Positions 1-7,564 are shown, counted from the stretch's first letter. The stretch: 9,122 nt of DNA from an uncultured Burkholderiales bacterium (GCA_903845315.1 CAIMWY010000277.1:1-9122), one strand, 5' to 3'. The notes: a model not told the origin generated them from the letters alone. Program-made: numbers and translations.

Positions 1-1415
1 AGCAGTCCGTCATAAATGAAACCCGTGTCACCTTCAGCGCAACTGACGGTGACCAAGGTGCCATCTTTGAGCCGCTCGGTGGCATCGCCGCAGCCCACCA
101 CAGCAGGAATTCCCAACTCACGGGCAATGATGGCTGCATGACAGGTACGACCCCCGCGATTTGTCACGATCGCGCTGGCTCGCTTCATCACGGGCTCCCA
201 ATTGGGGTCGGTCATGTCCGTGACCAAAATATCGCCGGCCTGAACTTTATCCATCTCGCTGATGTTGTGCACCAGACGAACAGGACCCGTGCCAATTTTT
301 TGACCAATCGCCCGGCCTTCAGCGAGCACCGTGCCATGGCCTTTGAGTTTGTATCGGAACTCAGATTGCCCTTTTTGCTGACTTTTCACCGTTTCGGGAC
401 GTGCTTGCAAGATGTAGATCTGGCCGTCTGTGCCATCTTTGCCCCATTCGATGTCCATCGGACGACCATAGTGCTGTTCAATCACCAACGCATAGTGCGC
501 CAGTTGCTCCACATCGGCATCCGTTAAAGAGTAACGATTACGCAACTCGGTAGGTACATCCGTGGTTTTGACCAACTTGCCTGTGGCTTTTTTCTCATCA
601 GGTGTCGTGAATTCCATCTGGATTAGCTTGGAGCCCAAGTTGCGGCGAATCACCGCATGCTTGCCGGCTTTGAGCATGGGCTTGTGCACATAAAACTCAT
701 CGGGATTGACGGCTCCTTGTACAACGGTTTCACCCAAACCATAGCTTGACGTGATGAACACCACCTCCTCAAAGCCAGACTCGGTATCGATGGTGAACAT
801 CACACCCGCAGCGCCCAAATCGGAACGAACCATTCGTTGAACGCCCGCCGACAAAGCCACATCTGCATGGGCAAAGCCTTTGTGCACGCGGTAACTGATG
901 GCTCGATCGTTGTAGAGCGAGGCAAACACCTCTTTCATTTTGTGCAGTACGTCTTCAATGCCGTGCACGTTCAGAAACGTTTCTTGCTGTCCGGCAAACG
1001 ACGCATCGGGCAAGTCCTCGGCAGTAGCAGATGAACGCACAGCAAAAGAAGCCTCGGGTTTGCCTTCTGACAAGGTTACAAAGGCTTCGCGAATAGCACT
1101 CTCAAGATCTGAAGGGAAAGGTTGCGCTTCCACCATCGCGCGAATTTCTGCCCCCGCTTCGGCCAAGGCACGCACATCATCAGTATCCAAGGCATCCAAA
1201 CGGTCGTTGATGCGACCCGTCAAACCGTCGTGCTGCAAAAACTCACGAAAAGCATGAGCCGTGGTGGCAAATCCTGTGGGAACACGAACACCCGAGGGAA
1301 GCTGCGAAATCATCTCGCCAAGACTGGCGTTTTTACCGCCTACCGACTCGACGTCGGTCATTCTCAGGTTTTCAAACGGTACGACCAAGGCGGTCGAGCT
1401 GAAAAGTGCAGACAT
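1..1415 (-). CDS. ppsA: Phosphoenolpyruvate synthase (pyruvate, water dikinase), N-terminal part; 3' end beyond window
   Basis: PEP synthase converts pyruvate, ATP and water to PEP, AMP and phosphate, a cytosolic step of gluconeogenesis. The minus strand reads open from ATG at 1415-1413 to the left edge, giving 471 codons; the family is about 790-800 residues, so the C-terminal PEP/pyruvate-binding barrel is missing. The visible part matches E. coli PpsA closely: an early [11 protein letters not shown] stretch, the nucleotide-binding region with [19 protein letters not shown], then QARPET, and the swivelling phosphohistidine domain with [12 protein letters not shown]. The catalytic histidine is His426 (codon 140-138), equivalent to E. 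coli His421, and the regulatory threonine two residues before it (Thr424) is present. The start is supported by GGAG seven bases upstream (1426-1423). It is divergent from ppsR. I saw no frameshift or stop in the visible part. Confidence 0.97.
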   Translation of the reverse strand, partial: MSALFSSTALVVPFENLRMTDVESVGGKNASLGEMISQLPSGVRVPTGFATTAHAFREFLQHDGLTGRINDRLDALDTDDVRALAEAGAEIRAMVEAQPFPSDLESAIREAFVTLSEGKPEASFAVRSSATAEDLPDASFAGQQETFLNVHGIEDVLHKMKEVFASLYNDRAISYRVHKGFAHADVALSAGVQRMVRSDLGAAGVMFTIDTESGFEEVVFITSSYGLGETVVQGAVNPDEFYVHKPMLKAGKHAVIRRNLGSKLIQMEFTTPDEKKATGKLVKTTDVPTELRNRYSLTDADVEQLAHYALVIEQHYGRPMDIEWGKDGTDGQIYILQARPETVKSQQKGQSEFRYKLKGHGTVLAEGRAIGQKIGTGPVRLVHNISEMDKVQAGDILVTDMTDPNWEPVMKRASAIVTNRGGRTCHAAIIARELGIPAVVGCGDATERLKDGTLVTVSCAEGDTGFIYDGL

Positions 1416-1551
1416 GGGGAAGCTCCAGAAGTTAAAACCGACCCGGCCATGCAGCGGCTACAACCTTGTAATTCTTTGAGGGGGTTGAATAAGCGCATGA
1501 CGAAATTTGGATAATGGGTCTTATTGTAGTTGTCACCTCCAGAAAGCCACC
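1416..1551. promoter_or_regulatory. Divergent ppsA/ppsR intergenic region with a weak candidate ppsR promoter
   Basis: This 136-base gap must carry the promoters for both genes. For ppsR the best sigma70-like pair I see is TTGAAT at 1485-1490 and GATAAT at 1510-1515, with a long 19-base spacer; it would place transcription start near 1522 and leave a leader of about 30 bases. For ppsA I found no convincing pair: a TACAAT on the minus strand at 1528-1523 has no acceptable -35 partner. The short arms CAACC (1461-1465) and GGTTG (1483-1487) are too weak to call a hairpin. The promoter call is a by-eye inference. Confidence 0.3.
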
Positions 1552-2373
1552 ATGCCCAACCCCACCGTTTTCTTTATTTCTGATGGCACAGGCATCACTG
1601 CAGAAACCTTTGGCAATGCCATCTTGGCGCAGTTTGAACTCAAATTTCGTCATGTCAGGCTGCCGTTTGTGGATTCGGTCGACAAAGCCCACCAAGCCGT
1701 GCGTCAAATCAACCACACCGCTGAAGTTGAGGGCCGCAAACCGATTGTGTTCACCACTTTGGTGAACATGGAGGTTTTGAGCGTGATCCAAGCAGGATGC
1801 AAAGGCATGCTGATGGATATGTTTGGCACCTTTGTAAATCCTTTGGAGCAAGAGCTCGGAATCACATCCAACCATCGTATCGGACGCTTTTCAGATGTCA
1901 GCAAGAGCAAGGAATACCACGACCGAATTGAAGCCATCAATTTCAGCTTGGCCCACGACGATGGCCAACTCAACCGCGACCTTGAGTCTTCCGATGTCAT
2001 TTTGGTAGGCGTGAGTCGCAGTGGCAAAACGCCCACCAGCCTTTACTTGGCCATGCAACATGGTCTCAAAGCAGCCAATTACCCGCTCATCCCCGAGGAC
2101 TTTGAACGTCGGCAACTCCCCCCCGCACTGGTGCCACACAAGAAAAAGATCTTTGGTTTAACGATTCAACCCGAGCGCTTGAGTGAAATTCGCAACGAAC
2201 GACGCCCCAACTCAAAATATGCGAGTTTGGCCAACTGTCGCAGCGAGGTATCGGAAGCTGAGGCCATGATGCGCAGAGCAGGCATCCGGTGGCTCTCGAC
2301 AACACATAAAAGCATCGAAGAGATCGCCACCACCATCTTGCAAGAAATCAGCCCCGAACGGCTGACCTACTGA
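1552..2373 (+). CDS. ppsR: PEP synthase regulatory protein (bifunctional kinase/pyrophosphorylase, DUF299)
   Basis: The PpsR family uses ADP to phosphorylate a threonine next to the catalytic histidine of PEP synthase, inactivating it, and reverses this with inorganic phosphate to give pyrophosphate. The 273-residue protein has the family N-terminus ([13 protein letters not shown], residues 7-19), [10 protein letters not shown] in the middle, and the P-loop GVSRSGKT at residues 153-160. The length equals the family norm of about 270. The frame stays open upstream to a TTG at 1507, but those 15 extra residues look unlike the family and have no ribosome site, so ATG 1552 is chosen because the conserved N-terminus begins there. 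The leader before ATG is pyrimidine-rich with only a weak AGAAAG, so initiation may be inefficient. It lies head to head with its target ppsA, which strongly supports the assignment. Confidence 0.96.
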   Translation: MPNPTVFFISDGTGITAETFGNAILAQFELKFRHVRLPFVDSVDKAHQAVRQINHTAEVEGRKPIVFTTLVNMEVLSVIQAGCKGMLMDMFGTFVNPLEQELGITSNHRIGRFSDVSKSKEYHDRIEAINFSLAHDDGQLNRDLESSDVILVGVSRSGKTPTSLYLAMQHGLKAANYPLIPEDFERRQLPPALVPHKKKIFGLTIQPERLSEIRNERRPNSKYASLANCRSEVSEAEAMMRRAGIRWLSTTHKSIEEIATTILQEISPERLTY

Positions 2374-2383
2374 TCCCGTGTCT

Positions 2384-2791
2384 TTAAAGCCCAATGGCGG
2401 TAATGCCTGCCTTGGCAACTTGTGCGTCTTCGTTGGACTTCACACCACTCACGCCAACCGCCCCAATACATTGACCCTCTTTGATAATGGGCACGCCACC
2501 TTCAAGCATGCCGTTCAAATCTGGCGCACTCAAAAATGCCACGCGACCGCCATTGATCACATCCTCATATACCTTGCTCTCGCGACGACCCAGCGCTGCT
2601 GTATTGGCTTTGGCTGGCGCCATGTGCGCAGAAAAAGGAGGCGCGCCATCAAGACGCTGCAACCCCAATAAATGCCCGCCATCGTCCACGATGGCAATGG
2701 TCACAGCCCACTGGTTTTTCAAAGCTTCTGCTTCGGCGGCTGCAGCGATCAGTTTGACGTCAGCAGCATCAAGAAAGTGTTTGGTCTTCAT
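2384..2791 (-). CDS. GlcG/HbpS-family (DUF336) heme-binding-like protein
   Basis: This is a 135-residue single-domain protein of the GlcG/HbpS family. Members include Streptomyces HbpS, which binds heme, and GlcG encoded near glycolate oxidase genes; for most members the cellular role is unknown. Family landmarks are VDDGG (residues 35-39), PAKANTA (59-65), GGVPI (98-102), GAVGVSG (110-116) and DAQVAKAG (122-129). No signal peptide or membrane segment is visible, so it is probably cytosolic. ATG at 2791 is preferred because the family-like MKTKHFLDAAD starts there; the frame extends upstream to 2857 but the added residues do not look like protein. The ribosome site is poor (no GGAG-like element before ATG). 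It stands alone, convergent with ppsR (10 bases between stops) and divergent from the yccA-like gene, so context suggests no pathway. Confidence 0.9.
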   Translation of the reverse strand: MKTKHFLDAADVKLIAAAAEAEALKNQWAVTIAIVDDGGHLLGLQRLDGAPPFSAHMAPAKANTAALGRRESKVYEDVINGGRVAFLSAPDLNGMLEGGVPIIKEGQCIGAVGVSGVKSNEDAQVAKAGITAIGL

Positions 2792-2966
2792 AGATTCAAT
2801 ATTTAAAAGTTGAACAAGAGGTCGCCAGCATAACGGGTTACTTTTGTATCTTCGCAACCGGCCTTAGCAAAAGAAACCACAAAAAAAGTAGGAAGTCCTT
2901 GAATTCGGCAACACAGCCTTAAAATACTTACCATCTGCATGTGCAGGTGTTTCTGGAGATCGTGAC
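2792..2966. promoter_or_regulatory. Divergent intergenic region with candidate promoter of the yccA-like gene
   Basis: This 175-base gap separates the DUF336 gene (minus) and the yccA-like gene (plus). For the plus strand TTGAAT at 2899-2904 and TAAAAT at 2920-2925 form a sigma70-like pair with a short 15-base spacer; AATACT at 2923-2928 would give 18 bases with a poorer -10. An imperfect palindrome follows at 2932-2949. The ribosome site of the yccA-like gene is GGAG at 2955-2958, eight bases before ATG. On the minus strand a weak pair, TTGCTA (2870-2865) and TACAAA (2848-2843) spaced by 16, could serve the DUF336 gene. All promoter calls are by eye. Confidence 0.35.
2932..2949. repeat. Imperfect 8-base inverted repeat at the presumed transcription start of the yccA-like gene
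   Basis: The arms CATCTGCA (2932-2939) and TGCAGGTG (2942-2949) are complementary at seven of eight positions, and the odd one is a G-U pair in RNA. The repeat sits just downstream of the candidate -10 element and six bases before the ribosome site. It could be an operator or a small leader hairpin; the sequence alone does not decide. Confidence 0.5.
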
Positions 2967-3653
2967 ATGAACGAACAAATCCATACCTTTGACTATGACT
3001 TAGTACCTGCGCAAGAACGCAACCGCGTCATGCGCAACACCTATTGGTTGCTGGCCTTGAGCTTGTTGCCGACGGTGCTCGGAGCATGGCTGGGGGTATC
3101 CACAGGAATCGGCCAGGCCTTCTCAGGCGTCATGGGCATGATTTTGATGCTGGCGGGTGCCTTTGGCTTCATTTATGCTATCGAACGCACAAAAGAGAGC
3201 GCCGCCGGCGTGTACGTGCTGCTTGGCTTTACTTTCTTCATGGGCTTGGTCCTCTCACGCATGATTGCCATGGTGCTTGGCTTCAAAAACGGCGCTGAGT
3301 TGGTCATGACAGCGTTCGGCGGTACCGCAGGTGTATTCTTCTTGATGGCAAGTTTGGCCACCGTGATCAAACGTGACCTCTCGGGTATGGCCAAATGGCT
3401 AATGGTTGGCGTGGTGGTCTTGATGGTCGGTAGCCTCATCAACATCTTTGTCGGTTCATCCGTCGGCATGATGGTGATCTCGATGTTGTCTATGTTCATC
3501 TTCAGCGCATTCATGCTGTATGACCTCAAACAAATCATCGACGGCGGTGAAACCAACTACATCAGCGCCACCCTGACTTTGTACTTAGACGTGATCAACG
3601 TGTTCCAAAGTCTTTTGGCTTTGCTTGGCATTTTTGGTGGTGAACGCGAATAA
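2967..3653 (+). CDS. Bax inhibitor-1/YccA family inner-membrane protein
   Basis: This 228-residue polytopic membrane protein has about seven hydrophobic segments, roughly at residues 27-45, 53-72, 80-105, 112-134, 143-162, 165-186 and 198-224. It resembles E. coli YccA in the N-terminal RNTYWLLALSL stretch and in the C-terminal signature GGETNYISATLTLYLDVIN (residues 193-211) with DLKQII before it. E. coli YccA interacts with the membrane protease FtsH and slows degradation of SecY; other members of this superfamily are proposed calcium-leak channels. Which role applies here is not visible. The start is supported by GGAG eight bases upstream. The gene is monocistronic: a candidate promoter lies in front and a strong hairpin terminator begins 19 bases after its stop. 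The family call is firm; equivalence to yccA is likely but I leave the symbol empty. Confidence 0.93.
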   Translation: MNEQIHTFDYDLVPAQERNRVMRNTYWLLALSLLPTVLGAWLGVSTGIGQAFSGVMGMILMLAGAFGFIYAIERTKESAAGVYVLLGFTFFMGLVLSRMIAMVLGFKNGAELVMTAFGGTAGVFFLMASLATVIKRDLSGMAKWLMVGVVVLMVGSLINIFVGSSVGMMVISMLSMFIFSAFMLYDLKQIIDGGETNYISATLTLYLDVINVFQSLLALLGIFGGERE

Positions 3654-3672
3654 GCCCCGTTGACTCCCATCG

Positions 3673-3701
3673 AAAAGAGACCTCGAGGGTCTCTTTTTTT
3701 T
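3673..3701 (+). terminator. Rho-independent terminator, probably bidirectional
   Basis: A ten-base stem, AAAAGAGACC (3673-3682) paired with GGTCTCTTTT (3688-3697), encloses a five-base loop and runs into a T-tract ending at 3701. For the plus strand it ends the yccA-like transcript. Read on the minus strand the same stem ends in TTTT and lies just after the rlmD stop, so it probably also terminates the surE-pcm-nlpD-rlmD operon, less efficiently because that T-tract is only the four bases of the stem. Confidence 0.92.
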
Positions 3702-3726
3702 CCTTGCAGACACTGCGCCATCACCT

Positions 3727-5118
3727 TCACACCAGTTCAAAAACAGCCATGCTCTCCACATGCGCCGTATGCGGAAACATATTGATGGCTCCCGCATGCG
3801 TGCAACGGTAGCCCGCCAGATTAACTAATAAACCGGAATCACGCGCCAAGGTCGAGGGATTGCAACTCACATACACAATTCGTTGAGGTGGCAGCCAAGC
3901 TTGACGCAGTTCGGGTTGCTGCTTCATGGTGACCAAGGTTTGCGCCAATGCAAATGCTCCTTCGCGCGGGGGATCGATCAGCCACTTATCCGCTATGCCG
4001 TCTTGAATCAGCAATTCGGGGGTCATCTCAAACAAATTGCGCGCCACAAACTGTGTGGGGGCCAGTGCCGACTTTCGCAAACTCTGGTTGTAGACCAAAT
4101 TGTCACGCGACCGCGCCACCAAGGCTTCGCTGCCTTCAATGCCTAGGACCTCACGTGCCTGGGTAGCCAAAGGCAAAGTGAAATTACCCAAACCACAAAA
4201 CCAGTCAATTACGCGTTCGTGCGACTGGACATCCAATAACCGCAAAGCACGGGTGACCAGCACACGGTTGATGTGGGGGTTGACCTGCGTGAAATCGGTG
4301 GGTTTGAACGGCATGGTCACATCAAACTCAGGCAAGGCATACGACAGTTGCTCGACCTGACGGTCATCTAACAAGCGCACGGTGTCTGGCCCTTTGGGTT
4401 GCAACCACCACTGCACACCGTGCTGCGCAGCAAAATCACGCAAACAGATCAAGTCAGTTTCGCTCAAGGGCTCGAGGTGACGCAGCACCAACGCTGTGAC
4501 CTTATCACCACAAGCCAACTCGATTTGCGGACAGGTATCGCGCGCTTGCATACGCCCAATCATGTCGCGCAGAGGCATCAACAAAGCCTCCACATGTGCG
4601 GGCAAGATGGGGCAGTGCTGGGTGTCCGCCACATAGCGACTCTTGCGCTCGTGAAAGCCAATCAAGACCACCCCTTTTTTCACCACATAGCGCACCGAGA
4701 AACGTGCCCGGTAACGGTAACCCCAAGTGGGACCTTGGATAGGACGCAACAAAGTTTCGGCCTTAACCTTACCCAAATGCCACAGGTTGTCTTCCACGGC
4801 GCGCTGTTTGATCGCCACTTGGGCCGTTGCATCTAAGTGCTGCATCTTGCAACCACCACATGCACCCGCATGCAAGCCAAAATGCGGGCATCCCGGAGTC
4901 ACACGTTGTGAAGATTCACGAAACACTTCAATCAAAGAGCCCTGCTCCCAATTGTTTTTCTTGCGGTGAATATTGGCGCTGACCACCTCAAAAGGCAACG
5001 CGCCATCGACAAACACCACCTTGCCGTCGGCGCGGTGGGCCACCCCTTGGGCGTCCAAGTCCATGGATTCAATCTGCAGGACGTGGTCAGGCCACACCGT
5101 ATCAGCCGTATTCGACAT
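3727..5118 (-). CDS. rlmD: 23S rRNA (uracil-1939-C5)-methyltransferase
   Basis: This SAM-dependent RNA methyltransferase makes m5U1939 in 23S rRNA. The 463-residue protein shows the family layout: a TRAM-type RNA-binding domain at about residues 12-66, four cysteines for a [4Fe-4S] cluster (Cys77, Cys87 and Cys90 in ACGGC, and Cys169), the FTQVNPHIN stretch (276-284), the SAM-binding motif [11 protein letters not shown] (305-315), DPPREG (382-387), and the catalytic cysteine Cys419 in [11 protein letters not shown]. All expected catalytic and cluster residues are present. RlmC and TrmA are relatives; the length, TRAM domain and full Fe-S set favour RlmD. The start lies six bases after the nlpD stop with only a weak GAGCAG ribosome site, so translation is probably coupled to nlpD. 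It is the last gene of the operon. Confidence 0.95.
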   Translation of the reverse strand: MSNTADTVWPDHVLQIESMDLDAQGVAHRADGKVVFVDGALPFEVVSANIHRKKNNWEQGSLIEVFRESSQRVTPGCPHFGLHAGACGGCKMQHLDATAQVAIKQRAVEDNLWHLGKVKAETLLRPIQGPTWGYRYRARFSVRYVVKKGVVLIGFHERKSRYVADTQHCPILPAHVEALLMPLRDMIGRMQARDTCPQIELACGDKVTALVLRHLEPLSETDLICLRDFAAQHGVQWWLQPKGPDTVRLLDDRQVEQLSYALPEFDVTMPFKPTDFTQVNPHINRVLVTRALRLLDVQSHERVIDWFCGLGNFTLPLATQAREVLGIEGSEALVARSRDNLVYNQSLRKSALAPTQFVARNLFEMTPELLIQDGIADKWLIDPPREGAFALAQTLVTMKQQPELRQAWLPPQRIVYVSCNPSTLARDSGLLVNLAGYRCTHAGAINMFPHTAHVESMAVFELV

Positions 5119-5124
5119 TTCTGC

Positions 5125-5940
5125 TCAATTAGCAGGCAAGTATTTCGCAGGGTCGACCGGCTTGCCCTGGCGGCGGATCTCAAAGTGCAATTTCACCTGG
5201 TCGGCATCGCTATTGCCCATTTCGGCAATTTTCTGACCTTGCTTGATCGCCTGGTCTTCTTTCACCAGCAAGGATTGGTTATGTGCGTAAGCCGTCAAAT
5301 AGGTGTTGTTGTGCTTAAGAATGATCAAGTTGCCATAGCCACGCAAACCCGAACCGGCATACACCACGCGGCCATCGGCTGCGGCCAGCACCGGATCTCC
5401 GGCTTTGCCTGAAATATCCAAGCCTTTGTTTTTGACTTCGTCAAAGCCTGCAATCAAATTGCCCCGGGTAGGCCATTTAAAAACCAACGCCTCTTCGGTA
5501 GTTTCAGATGCCGCAGGGGCAGCAGTAGGCGCAACAGGCGCAGACGCTGCAGGTTTGGCTGCCGCCGCAACGACCGGCGCTGCAGCAGGGGCAGATGGCA
5601 ACACGGGACGCACCACAACACCCGTTTCTTGGCTAGGAGGCGCCACCCGCAAGACCTGACCGGGTTCAATCAAATTCGCATTATCAAGACCATTCCAGCG
5701 CACCAGATCGCGCCAGGCCTGGCCATGGTCCATGCCAATGCGAATCAAGGTGTCGCCGGGTTTGACCGTGTAAAAACCAGGTTTACCTGAGTTTTCTGCC
5801 CCCGGTATTGCCTTGCTGAATGCACCTGACATGACCAAGGTTCGATCTTCGACAGGGGCGGGACGTCCTTTATTGGCACACCCCACTGCCCCCCAAAGGG
5901 CCATCAAGGCAACCAACACATACATTCCAGCACGCAACAT
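5125..5940 (-). CDS. nlpD: NlpD-type lipoprotein with LysM and degenerate LytM (M23) domains; amidase activator
   Basis: NlpD-type proteins are envelope lipoproteins that bind peptidoglycan through LysM and, in E. coli, activate the amidase AmiC during cell separation. The 271-residue product starts with a lipoprotein-type signal ending in AVGC (Cys21 predicted as lipidated). It continues with a LysM domain at about 56-100 (FYTVKPGDTL), an Ala/Pro-rich linker at about 110-148, and a LytM domain at about 155-268. The zinc site is degenerate: the first histidine is replaced by Asn171 in NKGLDI, and the usual HxH is KLH (Lys250, His252). E. coli NlpD has the same NKG substitution, so it is an activator and not a hydrolase. 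ATG 5940 is chosen over an upstream TTG at 5964 because GGGAG lies eight bases before it and the signal peptide then has normal form. It follows pcm by 16 bases. Confidence 0.93.
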   Translation of the reverse strand: MLRAGMYVLVALMALWGAVGCANKGRPAPVEDRTLVMSGAFSKAIPGAENSGKPGFYTVKPGDTLIRIGMDHGQAWRDLVRWNGLDNANLIEPGQVLRVAPPSQETGVVVRPVLPSAPAAAPVVAAAAKPAASAPVAPTAAPAASETTEEALVFKWPTRGNLIAGFDEVKNKGLDISGKAGDPVLAAADGRVVYAGSGLRGYGNLIILKHNNTYLTAYAHNQSLLVKEDQAIKQGQKIAEMGNSDADQVKLHFEIRRQGKPVDPAKYLPAN

Positions 5941-5948
5941 CCAGTTCT

Positions 5949-5953
5949 CTCCC
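5949..5953 (-). promoter_or_regulatory. Ribosome binding site that fixes the nlpD start
   Basis: GGGAG on the minus strand lies eight bases before ATG 5940 and just downstream of the pcm stop (5959-5957). It favours ATG 5940 over the in-frame TTG at 5964, which would overlap the end of pcm and put charged residues before the signal peptide. Confidence 0.75.
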
Positions 5954-5956
5954 ACG

Positions 5957-6763
5957 TCAAGCAATGCCAGATTTTAGAGGCACGAAATGCACTGCTTCGA
6001 GCAAGGTCTGCTGAAACCCATGAGTTGTTTTGTCGATGACGACAAGGGCTTGTTGTCCAATACTGGTTTGCATCGGCGCCACAATGCGTCCGCCGACAGC
6101 CAGTTGGTCGAGCCAGGCTTTAGGAACGTCTTCTCCTCCTGCGGCAGCAATGATTGCGCTGTAGGGCGCCCCTTGTGGGTAACCCAACATGCCATCACCA
6201 AAAATCACATGCACATTAGGAAGCCTCAAAGGCCTGAGATTTTCGCGCGCCTTGTCATGCAAACCCCGTAAACGCTCCATGCTATAGACCTCGCGCGCCA
6301 GATGTGACAGCACCGCAGCTTGATAACCGCAACCCGTGCCAATTTCAAGCACCCGCCCCATCAAACCATCGACTTGTAAGCCAGGTGCTTGCCGCAAAAG
6401 CTCCATCATGCGCGCCACAACATTAGGCTTGGAGATGGTTTGACCTAGACCAATTGGCAAACTGGTGTCTTCATAGGCTTGATTCACCAAAGCGCTGTCC
6501 ACAAAGCGGTGACGCTCTGTGCGCCCCATCGCCTCCAACACCCACGCATCCGTCACGCCTTGTTCGGCCAGTTTTTGCACCATTCGCGCGCGCACAGCAG
6601 AAGAATCCAAGCCCACGCCCGCTGGACTTGCCATCGGCACAGGCTTTTGCCGCATGGGCGACTGTGGTGTGAGAACCCGCGTAGCGCCAAGCAAACTTTT
6701 GGGCGGAGGCGACGACGCATTGTCCTTGTCTAAACGGGCTGGAAAACCAGGTCGATGCTTCAT
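5957..6763 (-). CDS. pcm: Protein-L-isoaspartate O-methyltransferase
   Basis: Pcm methylates L-isoaspartyl residues in aged proteins with SAM, starting their repair. The 268-residue protein contains the family stretch SLPIGLGQTISKPNVVARM (101-119), the SAM-binding motif VLEIGTGCGYQ (138-148), GDGMLG (189-194), and the C-terminal VHFVPLKSG. E. coli Pcm is about 208 residues; the extra length is an N-terminal, proline- and basic-rich extension of about 50 residues, which I recall as common in Burkholderiales Pcm. The start ATG overlaps the surE stop as ATGA and has AGGGG seven bases upstream (6775-6771), so this start is well supported, although internal ATGs at Met37 and Met44 could give a shorter form. 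It is the second gene of the surE-pcm-nlpD-rlmD operon. Confidence 0.95.
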   Translation of the reverse strand: MKHRPGFPARLDKDNASSPPPKSLLGATRVLTPQSPMRQKPVPMASPAGVGLDSSAVRARMVQKLAEQGVTDAWVLEAMGRTERHRFVDSALVNQAYEDTSLPIGLGQTISKPNVVARMMELLRQAPGLQVDGLMGRVLEIGTGCGYQAAVLSHLAREVYSMERLRGLHDKARENLRPLRLPNVHVIFGDGMLGYPQGAPYSAIIAAAGGEDVPKAWLDQLAVGGRIVAPMQTSIGQQALVVIDKTTHGFQQTLLEAVHFVPLKSGIA

Positions 6764-7518
6764 CCAGCAACCCCTGCCAACCGTTGCTGCCAAGAAGGCA
6801 GCGCTGCGTGCTCGGTCAAGTCCACATGCAAGGGTGTGACCGACAGGTGTCCTTCAAAGGTGGCGTGAAAATCTGTGCCATCACTGTCGTCCTTGGCCGC
6901 ACCTGCACTGCCAATCCAATACATCGTTTGTCCGCGCGGACTGGTCTGAGTGATGATGCGTTCAGCGGCGTGACGTCGGCCCAAACGCGTGACGCGAAGC
7001 GCCTTGATTTGTTCGATGGGGCGACTGGGAATATTCACATTCAACAGCCAAGGTGAAGCGCTATTGGGTGCATCCGCCATCAACTGCTGAACCAAGGTTC
7101 GGGCTTTGACTGCCGCGGCATCCAAATGGGCCCAGCCTTTTTCCACCTGCGAAAAGGCAATGGCTGGAATGCCAAACAAATAGCCTTCCATCGCGGCCCC
7201 CACCGTGCCGGAGTAAATCGTGTCGTCACCCATATTGGCGCCGTCATTGATACCTGAAACCACCAAATCGGGCTTGTAGCCCAGAAGTCCAGTCAATGCG
7301 ATATGGACACAATCTGCCGGTGTGCCATTGACATAGCGAAACCCATTGAGCCCTTGGTGCACATACAGCGGTGAATGAAGCGTCAACGCATTGGACTTGG
7401 CGCTGTTGTTTTGTTCAGGCGCGACCACCTCGACGTGACCCAAATCTTTCAGTGCCTCATACAGAGCCACCAAGCCCGGCGCTTGGTAGCCGTCGTCGTT
7501 AGAAATCAGAATATTCAT
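6760..7518 (-). CDS. surE: 5'/3'-nucleotidase SurE
   Basis: SurE is a divalent-metal-dependent cytosolic phosphatase acting on nucleoside monophosphates (and in E. coli on short polyphosphate), linked to stationary-phase survival. The 252-residue product has all the expected metal-site residues: Asp8 and Asp9 in ISNDDGYQAPG, Ser39 in PEQNNSAKS, and Asn91 in SGINDGANMG; GTPADC (65-70) and YSGTVGAAMEG (102-112) are also typical. The length matches the usual 250 or so. An in-frame ATG at 7539 would add seven residues (MAIPKGT) but lacks a ribosome site; ATG 7518 has AAAGG four bases upstream and begins directly with MNILISNDDG, as in other SurE proteins. It is first in the operon, overlapping pcm by four bases and divergent from the oxidoreductase gene. 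Confidence 0.96.
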   Translation of the reverse strand: MNILISNDDGYQAPGLVALYEALKDLGHVEVVAPEQNNSAKSNALTLHSPLYVHQGLNGFRYVNGTPADCVHIALTGLLGYKPDLVVSGINDGANMGDDTIYSGTVGAAMEGYLFGIPAIAFSQVEKGWAHLDAAAVKARTLVQQLMADAPNSASPWLLNVNIPSRPIEQIKALRVTRLGRRHAAERIITQTSPRGQTMYWIGSAGAAKDDSDGTDFHATFEGHLSVTPLHVDLTEHAALPSWQQRLAGVAG

Positions 7519-7543
7519 GGTGCCTTTGGGAATTGCCATGAAT

Positions 7544-7564
7544 TGTAGGGTTGGGCGCCCTACA
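7544..7564. repeat. Seven-base inverted repeat in the divergent promoter region (possible operator)
   Basis: The arms TGTAGGG (7544-7550) and CCCTACA (7558-7564) are perfect reverse complements with a seven-base centre, TTGGGCG. No T-tract follows on either strand, so it is not a terminator. Its position between the candidate -35 and -10 of the oxidoreductase gene, and over the candidate -10 of surE, is compatible with an operator; no regulator gene is in the window. Confidence 0.6.

Noticed and set aside
1461..1487. CAACC/GGTTG arms in the ppsA leader as a riboswitch or attenuator
   Set aside because: The arms are five bases with a 17-base loop, with no T-tract or further structure; chance pairing is enough to explain it.
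1432..1875. Minus-strand open frame of 147 codons opposite the ppsA/ppsR gap and the start of ppsR
   Set aside because: It runs antisense through the well-conserved ppsR gene, its product resembles nothing I know, and it has no fitting ribosome site; it is a shadow frame.
5454..5669. Other-frame open stretches over the Ala/Pro linker of nlpD
   Set aside because: The repetitive GC-rich linker codons keep other frames open by composition; the products are low-complexity and unlike real proteins.
5125..5940. Annotating nlpD as an active M23 zinc metallopeptidase
   Set aside because: Two zinc-site histidines are replaced (Asn171 and Lys250), the same pattern as the first substitution in E. coli NlpD, so an amidase-activator role fits better.
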